Shown here: positions 48,202 through 56,735 of the stretch, one piece after another
Position numbering within the stretch: position 1 is the first letter of the stretch
Layout of the letters: each line of letters begins with the position of its first letter
NCBI GenBank assembly: GCA_900068845.1
Contig: CEFQ01000005.1
Location: 310,001 to 374,000 of the forward strand
DNA: 64,000 nt
Direction: 5' to 3'
DNA from: Enterobacter ludwigii
GTDB taxonomy: Bacteria; Pseudomonadota; Gammaproteobacteria; Enterobacterales; Enterobacteriaceae
Translations under genes and position numbers: made by a program
Notes under the pieces: generated by a model
What the model was told of the DNA's origin: nothing
Seen by the model: only the letters and a program-made list of their open reading frames with translations
Database searches by the model: none

Positions 48202-49515
48202 ATGAAACCTGTATTTATTCAGGCCGCTATCGCGGTGGTCCTGATGCAGTGCGCCGTGGCGCAAGCGGCTGACAATGCCGCCCAGATTAAGCGCGGCGAA
48301 TATCTGGCGCGTGCCGGTGACTGTACCGCCTGCCATACCGCGACCAACGGCCCGCTGTTTGGCGGCGGCTTTGCGGTGAGTACGCCTTTCGGCCAGATTT
48401 GGGGCAGCAATATCTCGTCCGATAAGCAGTACGGTATCGGCAACTGGAGCGACGATCAGTTCGTTGCTGCGGTACGCGACGGCATTGGCAAAAATGGCGA
48501 GCAGCTCTATCCGGCGATGCCGTATGACTCCTTCACCAAAATGAAGCGCGACGATGTGCTGGCGATCAAAGCCTATTTGCTGTCGATGCCGCCGGTACAT
48601 CAGGCCTCACCGCAAACCGACCTGCCGTTCCCGTTCAACCAACGTTGGGGGATGCGCTTCTGGAAGTGGTTTAACTTTGATAAGGGCGAATTACAGAACG
48701 ATGCGCAGCAGAGCGCGCAGTGGAATAACGGTCGCTATCTGGTCGAAGCGCTTGCACACTGCGGCACCTGTCATACGCCGCGTAATCTGACCATGGGCAT
48801 GGACAACGATAAAGCGCTGGCCGGCGGCGATCTCGGCGGCTGGATGGCGTACAACATCACGCCGGATAAACAGGCTGGCATCGGTGGCTGGAGTCAGCAG
48901 CAGTTGGTGACCTACCTGAAAACCGGATTTGTTGCCCATAAAGCCAGCGCCTCCGGCCCGATGGCCGAAGCGATTGAGCACAGTCTGCAGTATCTGCCGG
49001 AAAGTGACTTGCAGGATATCGCCACCTATCTGCGCAGCGTCAAGCCCCAGCCGGACCAGCAGCAAACCCATCCACGCGACAGCTGGGGACAACCTTCCAC
49101 TGCGCTGATTGCACTGCGTGGCACCGATGACGCGACGCGCAACGCCCAGCCCGGTGCCGTGCTGTTTGCCGGTAACTGTGCCAGCTGCCACGGGGCGGAA
49201 GGTGCGGGATCGGGCAGCGGTTTCCATGCTTATCCGTCGTTATACCATCACACCAGCACCGGCGCGGCCGATGCGCTCAATGTGGTGTCGGTAATCCTCA
49301 ACGGCGTACATCGCCACATGACCGAAGGCGAAGTCTTTATGCCGGCCTTTGCGCCAGAGCTCAGCGACCAGCAGGTGGCGGACGTCAGTAATTTTGTCAC
49401 TCAGCAGTTTGGTAATCCGTCGGCAGCCAACGTCAGTGCGAAGCAGGTGAAAGCGTTAAGGCAGGATGCAAAACTGGCTTCACCACCCACCTTCAGTCAG
49501 GGGGATAAGCCTTAA
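48202..49515 (+). CDS. Triheme cytochrome c subunit of the FAD dehydrogenase
   Basis: The 437-residue protein has a Sec signal (MKPVFIQAAIAVVLMQCAVA, cut near QAA) and three CxxCH heme sites: CTACH at residues 41-45, CGTCH at 187-191 and CASCH at 326-330. This is the gluconate/sorbitol/fructose dehydrogenase cytochrome type that hands electrons from the flavoprotein to ubiquinone. It lies 9 bases behind the flavoprotein with AAGGAG before it. A GC hairpin at 49524-49550 follows the stop and faces convergent flhE. Confidence 0.92.
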   Translation: MKPVFIQAAIAVVLMQCAVAQAADNAAQIKRGEYLARAGDCTACHTATNGPLFGGGFAVSTPFGQIWGSNISSDKQYGIGNWSDDQFVAAVRDGIGKNGEQLYPAMPYDSFTKMKRDDVLAIKAYLLSMPPVHQASPQTDLPFPFNQRWGMRFWKWFNFDKGELQNDAQQSAQWNNGRYLVEALAHCGTCHTPRNLTMGMDNDKALAGGDLGGWMAYNITPDKQAGIGGWSQQQLVTYLKTGFVAHKASASGPMAEAIEHSLQYLPESDLQDIATYLRSVKPQPDQQQTHPRDSWGQPSTALIALRGTDDATRNAQPGAVLFAGNCASCHGAEGAGSGSGFHAYPSLYHHTSTGAADALNVVSVILNGVHRHMTEGEVFMPAFAPELSDQQVADVSNFVTQQFGNPSAANVSAKQVKALRQDAKLASPPTFSQGDKP

Positions 49516-49560
49516 TCAACGCTATCGGCGGCGCATGGCGCGTCGCCGATGTATTAACGG

Positions 49561-49968
49561 TTACTGATAATTCACCGTCACTTCACTGCTCACCACGCGC
49601 AAGCCCGGCGGCAATGCGCCCTTCCCCTGAAATCCAAACGCCAGATGCAGCGTCTCTTCCGCTGCCACATTGGCTAAGCCGCGCGTACTGCCGCTGGCCC
49701 CTTCGATTTCGACACAGCGATCGGCCGCACACAAACGTACCACCAATCCCGACGGCGCAGGACGGCTGAGCTGATAACGCCAGTTCACCACCGAAATAGT
49801 GCCCGGCGCGCTTGACGGCGCACGCAGCGCGGGCGTTATCAGCCAGTTACCGCGCACGCCGAGGCTGGGGCCGCTGGCGTTGGCGGTCCAGGCACCGCTG
49901 GCCGCGTTGGCAGCGAGCGGCAACGCCATCATCGGCAACATCATTAATGCCCAGCACCAACGACGCAT
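49561..49968 (-). CDS. flhE: Flagellar protein FlhE
   Basis: The 135-residue protein has an export signal (MRRWCWALMMLPMMALPLAA, cut near ANA). The mature domain begins GAWTANASGPSLGVRGNWLI, as in FlhE. FlhE sits in the periplasm and acts on proton leakage through the flagellar export apparatus. Its ATG overlaps the flhA stop by one base (TAATG). It is the right border of the gallate island. Confidence 0.92.
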   Translation of the reverse strand: MRRWCWALMMLPMMALPLAANAASGAWTANASGPSLGVRGNWLITPALRAPSSAPGTISVVNWRYQLSRPAPSGLVVRLCAADRCVEIEGASGSTRGLANVAAEETLHLAFGFQGKGALPPGLRVVSSEVTVNYQ

Positions 49969-52055
49969 TACTTGCCTCCAATGGTAGCGGTCATGCGGAT
50001 CTGACGGTTATCGGTCAGCTCCATATTCGACAACACAATCAGCTGCGGCAGATTGCGGCGCAGGAAGCGCGCCAGCAGCGCACGCAGCGGATGATTCACC
50101 AGCAGCACCGGTGGCGCGCCCACCATCTCTTGCTGCTGCAGTGCGCCTTGCGCCTGCACCAGTAAGCGATCCGCCAGACCGGGTTCGAGTCCGCCGCCGC
50201 CCTGCAGTGCTTGCAGCAGCAAACGTTCCAGGGTGGCGTCGAGGCCAATCACCTGCACTTCGCCGTTGCCTGGGAACCACTGTTGGGTGATCGCACGTCC
50301 CAGCGCCACGCGTACCACGCTGGTCAGCTCTTGCGGATCGTTTTGCACTGGCGCATGTTCCGCCAGCGTTTCGATAATGGTGCGCATATCGCGAATTGAC
50401 ACCCGCTCGGTCAGCAGGTTTTGCAGTACCTTGTGCAGCGTGGTCAGGGTAATGACGCCCGGCACCAGATCTTCTGTCAGCTTTGGCATCTCCTGCGTGA
50501 CGCGATCTAACAGCTGCTGCGCTTCCTGACGGCCAAACAGCTCGCTGGCGTATTGTCCAATCAGGTGATTGAGATGCGTTGCCACCACGGTGCTGGCTTC
50601 TACCACGGTAAAGCCCTGAATCTGCGCCTGCTCTTTCAGGGCGCTGTCGATCCAGATCGCCGCCAGACCAAAGGCCGGATCGACGGTCGGCTCACCCGGC
50701 AACGAACCGGCGGCGGTGCCAGGATTGATCGCCATCCAGCGGCCCGGATAGGCATCACCGCTGCCAATCTCCACGCCTTTCATCAGGATGCGGTAACGTG
50801 CGGGCGGCAGTTCCATGTTGTCACGGATATGCACCACCGGCGGCAGGAAGCCCACCTCCTGCGCGACCTTCTTACGAATACTGCGGATGCGTCCCAGCAG
50901 TTCGCCGTTTTGCAGGTGATCGACCATCGGAATCAGGCGATAACCCACTTCCATGCCGAGCGAATCCTCCAGCTGCACATCGGTCCATGACGCTTCCACA
51001 GTGGCGGGCGTTTCCTGAGGTTTCACCAAACCTGAGGCTTCTGCGGGTTTCTTCGGCTGCATTTCGCGGCCGCGCAGCCACCAGGCCAGGCCCAACAGCG
51101 CAGCGGTAAACAGCAGGAAGACCAGATTGGGCATGCCCGGCACCAGGCCCAGCAAACCAATCACGCCACCACTCAGCATCAGCACACGCGGATTCTTGAA
51201 CAGCTGGGTCACCATCTGCTCGCCGACATCCTGATCGGTGCCCACGCGGGTAACGATGACACCGGCGGCAGTGGAGATCACCAGCGCCGGGATCTGCGCC
51301 ACCAGGCCATCACCGATGGTTAACAGCGTGTAGGTTTCGCCAGCGTGACCGAGATCCATACCGTGCTGCACCACGCCGACCAACAGGCCGCCGATGATGT
51401 TAATCACCATGATCAGGATACCGGCGATGGCATCACCGCGAACGAACTTACTCGCACCGTCCATCGAGCCGTAGAAATCAGCTTCCTGCGTCACTTCGGT
51501 ACGGCGTTGCTTGGCTTCTTGCTCGCCAATTAAGCCGGCGTTGAGGTCGGCATCGATCGCCATCTGTTTGCCGGGCATTCCATCCAGTACGAAACGTGCA
51601 CCGACTTCGGCGATACGTCCGGCACCTTTGGTGATGACCATGAAGTTGATGATAACGAGGATGATGAACACCACGATACCGATGGCGAAGTTGCCCCCCA
51701 CCAGGAAGTGACCAAAGGCTTCCACCACGCGTCCGGCGGCGTCGGCGCCGGTATGGCCTTCCAGCAAAATGATACGGGTGGAGGCGACGTTCAGCGCCAG
51801 ACGCAGCAGCGTCGAGAACAGCAGAATGGTCGGGAACGCGGCGAACTCCAGCGTGCGCTGGGTGAACATCGCCACCAGCAGCACCATGATTGACAGCGCA
51901 ATGTTAAAGGTGAACAGCAGGTCAAGAATGAATGCGGGTAACGGCAGCACCATCATCGACAGGATCAACATGATCAGTACCGGGCCAGCCAGCACCTGCC
52001 ATTGCGTGTCTTTAAAGTTGCCCGGTAAACGCAGCTTCTCGGCTAAATTAGCCAT
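49968..52055 (-). CDS. flhA: Flagellar export protein FlhA
   Basis: The 695-residue core subunit of the flagellar type III export gate has an N-terminal part with eight membrane helices (about residues 20-330, including the conserved FHIPEP region after helix 4 as GMPGKQMAIDADLNAGLI). A cytosolic domain (about 350-695) binds chaperone-substrate complexes. Length matches E. coli (692). ATG 52055 is chosen because MANLAEKLRLP fits; it overlaps flhB by 8 bases, so translation is coupled. Confidence 0.96.
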   Translation of the reverse strand: MANLAEKLRLPGNFKDTQWQVLAGPVLIMLILSMMVLPLPAFILDLLFTFNIALSIMVLLVAMFTQRTLEFAAFPTILLFSTLLRLALNVASTRIILLEGHTGADAAGRVVEAFGHFLVGGNFAIGIVVFIILVIINFMVITKGAGRIAEVGARFVLDGMPGKQMAIDADLNAGLIGEQEAKQRRTEVTQEADFYGSMDGASKFVRGDAIAGILIMVINIIGGLLVGVVQHGMDLGHAGETYTLLTIGDGLVAQIPALVISTAAGVIVTRVGTDQDVGEQMVTQLFKNPRVLMLSGGVIGLLGLVPGMPNLVFLLFTAALLGLAWWLRGREMQPKKPAEASGLVKPQETPATVEASWTDVQLEDSLGMEVGYRLIPMVDHLQNGELLGRIRSIRKKVAQEVGFLPPVVHIRDNMELPPARYRILMKGVEIGSGDAYPGRWMAINPGTAAGSLPGEPTVDPAFGLAAIWIDSALKEQAQIQGFTVVEASTVVATHLNHLIGQYASELFGRQEAQQLLDRVTQEMPKLTEDLVPGVITLTTLHKVLQNLLTERVSIRDMRTIIETLAEHAPVQNDPQELTSVVRVALGRAITQQWFPGNGEVQVIGLDATLERLLLQALQGGGGLEPGLADRLLVQAQGALQQQEMVGAPPVLLVNHPLRALLARFLRRNLPQLIVLSNMELTDNRQIRMTATIGGK

Positions 52056-53199
52056 CGTTTCTGTTCTCTCCTGCAAAGTCCATATCTGCCGGAACCGGCA
52101 GGTTTTTTGGTTTGTTTGGAATCAGGCCGCCTTCGCGCTTCCAGCGTCTCAGCTGCCAAACCCACGCCAGTACTTCGGCCACCGCGCCATACAGCGCGCC
52201 GGGGATGAACTGACCAATTTCTGTGTGTCGATACAAGGCACGCGCGAGCGGCGGTGCTTCAAGAATCGGGATACGGTGCTCTTTGGCTAATTCACGAATT
52301 TTCAAGGCGATATCGCCTGCACCTTTGGCCACCACTTTCGGCGCGCTCATCTTGCCTTCCTGATACTTCAGCGCCACCGAATAGTGCGTCGGGTTGGTGA
52401 CGATGACATCGGCTTTCGGCACATCGGCCATCATGCGGCGGCGCGCGGCGGCGCGCATCGCCTGACGAATACGCCCTTTAACATGGGGATCGCCTTCATT
52501 CTGCTTATGTTCGTCGCGGATTTCCTGGCGCGTCATCTTCAGCTTTTTGAAGTAACTGTAGAGCTGCCAGAACACGTCAAAGCCCACCATCGGGAACAAT
52601 CCCAGCATGACCAGCCCGCAGCAGGCGGCAATCATCGACAACCCATGATGCAGCGCATTGACCGGCGATTCGCTCATCAGGCGTAGCATCTCTTCCCAGT
52701 GGCTCCAGATGTACCAACCGGCCACCACCCCCACCAGCACCGCTTTCATAATGGATTTCACCAACTCAGCCGCGGTTTGCCCGGAGAACATACGGCCGAT
52801 GCCCGTGAGTGGGTTGAGCTTTTTGAGGTCGAATTTGATGGATTTACCGCTGAAGTTGAGGCCGCCCAGCGCCATCGGTCCGGCAATCGCCACCACCACT
52901 AAGCCGCCCATAAGCGGCAGCAGCGCGATGACCGCCTGCTTAATCAGGCTGCCGATGTGACCAATAATGACTTTGTCGTCGTTCACCATGCCGTGATCAA
53001 AACGAAAACCGGTCGCGACCATGCTGGCCAGACGCTCCGCCATGCTGTTGCCGCCGACCCACAAGATCAGCAATCCAATCAACAGCATCATCACTGAAGT
53101 CAGCTCGCGCGAACGCGGAATCTGCCCTTCCTCACGCGCTTTCTCAAGTCGGTGGGGTGTGGGCGATTCTGTTTTGTCCTCGTTACTCTCTTCAGCCAC
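52048..53199 (-). CDS. flhB: Flagellar export switch protein FlhB
   Basis: The 383-residue protein has four membrane helices and a C-terminal autocleaving domain with the NPTH motif (VIVTNPTHYSVALKY), which switches export specificity after cleavage between Asn and Pro. GTG 53199 starts VAEESNEDKTESPTPHRLEK, equal in length to E. coli FlhB (382), with AGGTG upstream; a 14-codon extension is not used. In E. coli cheZ precedes flhB; here the gene before it is cobA, 87 bases away on the same strand. Confidence 0.96.
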   Translation of the reverse strand: MAEESNEDKTESPTPHRLEKAREEGQIPRSRELTSVMMLLIGLLILWVGGNSMAERLASMVATGFRFDHGMVNDDKVIIGHIGSLIKQAVIALLPLMGGLVVVAIAGPMALGGLNFSGKSIKFDLKKLNPLTGIGRMFSGQTAAELVKSIMKAVLVGVVAGWYIWSHWEEMLRLMSESPVNALHHGLSMIAACCGLVMLGLFPMVGFDVFWQLYSYFKKLKMTRQEIRDEHKQNEGDPHVKGRIRQAMRAAARRRMMADVPKADVIVTNPTHYSVALKYQEGKMSAPKVVAKGAGDIALKIRELAKEHRIPILEAPPLARALYRHTEIGQFIPGALYGAVAEVLAWVWQLRRWKREGGLIPNKPKNLPVPADMDFAGENRNDG

Positions 53200-53286
53200 A
53201 ACACACCTCAGCTGGCAGGAATTCTGAGCATAGAATGCCAAAACCCTGTCAGGCTAAAGCGCGGATTAGAGGGGGGAAATGTGAGT

Positions 53287-54120
53287 TTATTTAGCCATAA
53301 GTGAAATTGTGTTCTGCTGCGGCGCTGTTTGCTGGGTGTGCGGCAGGCGATAAAAGCGCACCACCTCGCCCACCAGTAACAGCGCGGGCGACTGCGGCTG
53401 TTCACGCGCCACCGTCTGCGGCAGTTCAGCAAGGGTGGTGATTATCACTCGCTGATCCACGCGGGTCCCGTTTTCGATAATGCCAACGGGCGTCTCGGCG
53501 CTGCGTCCCTGCGCCAGTAGCTGGGCGCTGATGCTAGCGCTCCACTTCAGCCCCATATAAAACACCAGCGTCTGGTTGTCTGTGGAAAGGCTGGCATCGG
53601 CCAGATGCGGTTCACCGCTTTTGCCGTGACCGGTGATTAACCGCAGCGACTGTGCGCAATCGCGGTGCGTCAAGGGAATTCCGCTGGCTGCTGCACATCC
53701 GGCGGCGGCGGTAATGCCCGGCACCACCTGACACGTAATCCCCGCCTGCTGAAGAAACACCATCTCTTCGCCACCGCGTCCGAAGATAAAGGGATCGCCG
53801 CCTTTCAGCCGTACCACTTGCCGCCCGCTGCGGGCTAAATCCACCAGCAGTTGATTGATCTGCGCCTGCTTTAAGCCGTGGCTGCCGGGCTTTTTGCCGA
53901 CATCTATCGCCAGCGTCGCAGGTGGCACTTCGGCCATAATCGCCTCGCTCACTAACCGGTCATACACCACAACATCGGCGCTGTTGATGAGCCGCCAGGC
54001 TTTTAGCGTGAGCAGTTCCACATCACCCGGGCCTGCACCAACCAACCAGACAGTGCCTGGAGGATGCTCACGGCCTGATGGATTGAACAGCTTATCAAGG
54101 GAGTCACTGGCTTGCGTCAT
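53287..54120 (-). CDS. cobA: Uroporphyrinogen-III C-methyltransferase (siroheme synthesis)
   Basis: The 277-residue SUMT methylates uroporphyrinogen III twice to precorrin-2, the first step to siroheme. Motifs are VWLVGAGPGDVELLTLKAW, VRLKGGDPFIFGRGGEE, VVPGITAAAGCAAASGIPLT and a late GIIENGTRVDQRV. It lacks the dehydrogenase/chelatase half present in CysG. It ends the nitrate operon, where siroheme is needed by the nitrite reductase. GGAGAAC precedes ATG 54120, 11 bases behind nasA. Confidence 0.94.
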   Translation of the reverse strand: MTQASDSLDKLFNPSGREHPPGTVWLVGAGPGDVELLTLKAWRLINSADVVVYDRLVSEAIMAEVPPATLAIDVGKKPGSHGLKQAQINQLLVDLARSGRQVVRLKGGDPFIFGRGGEEMVFLQQAGITCQVVPGITAAAGCAAASGIPLTHRDCAQSLRLITGHGKSGEPHLADASLSTDNQTLVFYMGLKWSASISAQLLAQGRSAETPVGIIENGTRVDQRVIITTLAELPQTVAREQPQSPALLLVGEVVRFYRLPHTQQTAPQQNTISLMAK

Positions 54121-54131
54121 GAGGTTCTCCG

Positions 54132-56735
54132 TTACTGCGCCACGCGCAGAGATGAGAGCAGTTGTTTTAGCTCCGGGATGCAGGAGCCACAGTTGGTGCC
54201 GCACTTCAGTACGGCGCCGAGCGCTGCCGGAGAGTCGCAGCCCTGTTCAATAGCTCGGCGGATCGCCACTTCTCCCACGCCAAAGCAGCTGCAAAGCGTG
54301 CGCCCCTGGCTGGCACCCTGCGCCGGGCGGCCGCCCAGCAACACGTGTCGCTGCTGCGGTGACGCTGGCGTCTGGCTGAAAGCCTGGGCGACATAGGCAT
54401 GGTCAATCTCCGGTAACCACGGCCCGGCATAAAAAGCACATGCCAGCTTGCCGTCCCGCCAGCCGAGCCAATGCAACTGCTGCCCTGCCTGCGCCTGTTG
54501 CCATTGCAATTCAGACATGCCCGGGATCTGCATCAGCCACGCGCTAGCTTGGGTATCACCCGCCAGCACGTAGCGCTGCACCCCGGGCTGTGGCGCACGC
54601 GACCAATACAGCAGATGCGGCGGCGCGATGATCTGCGGCAGCCACAACCAGCCCTGCCAGCTCGGTCGCAGCGGCTGCAGGCGCACCGCGGTTTGCTTTA
54701 ATGCTGGCTGACCCGAAGCAGGACAACAGTTGGCGGCAACTAATCCATCCACATTGGCCTGCCCGCTAAACTGCCGCGTCCAGTGCATCGGTATAAATAC
54801 GTGTCCACGCTGAAGTCCGTTATCAATCAGTACGCGTCCGCTCCACCAGCCCAGCTTTGACTGCACGCGCGTCACATCGCCCTGACTCAATCCCTTCGCT
54901 GCCGCGTCCAGCGGATGCAACGCGACAAAGGGCTCATCGTAATGCTGCATCAGACGCGGCACGTTGCCAGTGCGCGTCATGGTATGCCACTGATCGCGAA
55001 TGCGCCCGGTATTCATTAGCAGGGGATAATGGGTATCCGTGTGAGTTTTGATAGGGATGGCTGGCGGCAGCAGACGTGCTTTGCCGTCGGCATAAAAGAA
55101 ATGGCGATCGGCAAATAACCGCGCGGTACCGCTGGGTGCCCGGGCGTTGATCGGCCACTGCACCGGCGCTAGCTGGTCATACTCTTCGCGTGTCATCTGT
55201 GCCAGCGCGCTGATATCGAAGGCGCGTGTGCCGTGATTCTCAAAGCCCGATAGCGCGGCGTGCTCGGCGAAAATTTCAGCGGGATGCTGCCACGTAAACG
55301 CCGCGCCAAAGCCGAGTCGTTTTGCTACCTGCGTTAGCAGCCACCAATCGGCTTTGGCCTCACCTGCCGGCGCGATAACACTGCGCTGGCGTGAAATACG
55401 CCGTTCGGAGTTGCTCACCGTACCGTTTTTCTCGCCCCACGCCTGCGCTGGCAATAGCACGTCGGCAAACTGCGCGGTATCGCTGTGGGCACTGACTTCT
55501 GATACCACCACCAGATCGCATTTCGCCAACGCCTGTGCCACGCGATTGCCTTCTGGCATGGAAACCGCGGGATTGGTGCCCATGATCCATACCGCTTTGA
55601 CGTCGCCTCGTTCGATGGCATTGAACAGATTGACCGCAGAGAATCCGGGCTGGCGCGCAACGCGTTTGGTCCCCCAGAAACGCTCTAGCCGATCAACGTC
55701 TTCCTCACCAAAACCCATATGCGCCGCCAGCTGATTGGCTAAGCCGCCCACCTCACGTCCGCCCATGGCGTTCGGCTGTCCGGTCAGCGAAAACGGACCG
55801 CAGCCTGCCCGACCCATTTTGCCCGTCAGCAAATGCGCATTGATGATGGCATTGTTGTTATCGCTGCCGGTTTGCGACTGATTGATACCCATGCACCACA
55901 GCGTCAGGACGCGCGACTGAAAGGTGAACTGCTGCCAAAAAGCGAGGATGTCGCGCTCGCTCAGCTGGCAAGCTTCTGCCACCGTTGCCACATCCCAGGC
56001 TTCACAGGCGGCTAAGGTGCTTTCCACATTCGTCAGATGCGGCAACATGCTGGCATCCACGCCGTCATGATGCGCCAGCCAGTTCAGCAACCCGGCAAAT
56101 AGCGCGCTATCGGATCCCGGTTGCAGCGCCAAATGCAGGTCGGCAATATCACAACTGGCGGTGCGACGTGGATCGATCACGATCAGCTGCATTTCCGGGC
56201 GATCGGCTTTTGCCTGCACCAGGCGCTGCCACGCCACCGGATGCGCCCACGCCGCGTTAGAGCCCACCAGCACCACCAGATCGGCCTGTTCGAAATCGTC
56301 ATAGCAGCACGGCACGGCATCGGCGCCAAAAGCACGTTTATAGCCGACCACCGCTGAGGCCATACAGAGCCGCGAATTGGTATCAATATTGGCCGCGCCA
56401 ATAAAGCCCTTCATCAGCTTATTGGCCGTGTAATAATCTTCCGTCAGCAACTGACCCGAGCCGTAAAAGGCCACTGCCTGCGGGCCGTACTGATTGATGA
56501 TGCGCCGAAATCCTGCCGCCACATGATCCAGCGCGGCATCCATGCTGACGCGTTGACCGTTGATCTGCGGCCACAGCAAACGCCCTTCGTGCGTCAGGGT
56601 GTCGCCCAGCGCCGAACCTTTTACACACAGTCGACCAAAATTAGCCGGATGCTGGCGATCGCCGCTGACCGGCGCATCCAACGCGTTAACCTCCACGCCG
56701 CAGCCCACGCCACAGTAGGGACAGGTAGTTTTCAT
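54132..56735 (-). CDS. nasA: Assimilatory nitrate reductase catalytic subunit NasA
   Basis: The 867-residue molybdopterin (bis-MGD) oxidoreductase reduces nitrate to nitrite in the cytoplasm. It opens with a [4Fe-4S] site (TTCPYCGVGCGVEV and GRLCVKG), continues with molybdopterin domains (GSGQLLTEDYYTANKLMKGF) and a molydopterin-binding domain (YPLLMNTGRIRDQWHTMTRT). It ends with a BFD-like [2Fe-2S] domain (TLCSCFGVGEVAIRRAIEQG, LKCGTNCGSC), as in Klebsiella NasA. ATG 56735 overlaps the nitrite reductase stop (ATGA); an extended frame to 56777 is not used. Confidence 0.95.
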   Translation of the reverse strand: MKTTCPYCGVGCGVEVNALDAPVSGDRQHPANFGRLCVKGSALGDTLTHEGRLLWPQINGQRVSMDAALDHVAAGFRRIINQYGPQAVAFYGSGQLLTEDYYTANKLMKGFIGAANIDTNSRLCMASAVVGYKRAFGADAVPCCYDDFEQADLVVLVGSNAAWAHPVAWQRLVQAKADRPEMQLIVIDPRRTASCDIADLHLALQPGSDSALFAGLLNWLAHHDGVDASMLPHLTNVESTLAACEAWDVATVAEACQLSERDILAFWQQFTFQSRVLTLWCMGINQSQTGSDNNNAIINAHLLTGKMGRAGCGPFSLTGQPNAMGGREVGGLANQLAAHMGFGEEDVDRLERFWGTKRVARQPGFSAVNLFNAIERGDVKAVWIMGTNPAVSMPEGNRVAQALAKCDLVVVSEVSAHSDTAQFADVLLPAQAWGEKNGTVSNSERRISRQRSVIAPAGEAKADWWLLTQVAKRLGFGAAFTWQHPAEIFAEHAALSGFENHGTRAFDISALAQMTREEYDQLAPVQWPINARAPSGTARLFADRHFFYADGKARLLPPAIPIKTHTDTHYPLLMNTGRIRDQWHTMTRTGNVPRLMQHYDEPFVALHPLDAAAKGLSQGDVTRVQSKLGWWSGRVLIDNGLQRGHVFIPMHWTRQFSGQANVDGLVAANCCPASGQPALKQTAVRLQPLRPSWQGWLWLPQIIAPPHLLYWSRAPQPGVQRYVLAGDTQASAWLMQIPGMSELQWQQAQAGQQLHWLGWRDGKLACAFYAGPWLPEIDHAYVAQAFSQTPASPQQRHVLLGGRPAQGASQGRTLCSCFGVGEVAIRRAIEQGCDSPAALGAVLKCGTNCGSCIPELKQLLSSLRVAQ

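Noticed and set aside
36362-49560. Integrase-driven genomic island explanation for the gallate genes
   Set aside because: No integrase, transposase, tRNA gene or att-like direct repeat is visible at the borders, and no obvious base-composition break was noted. Acquisition is possible but not shown.
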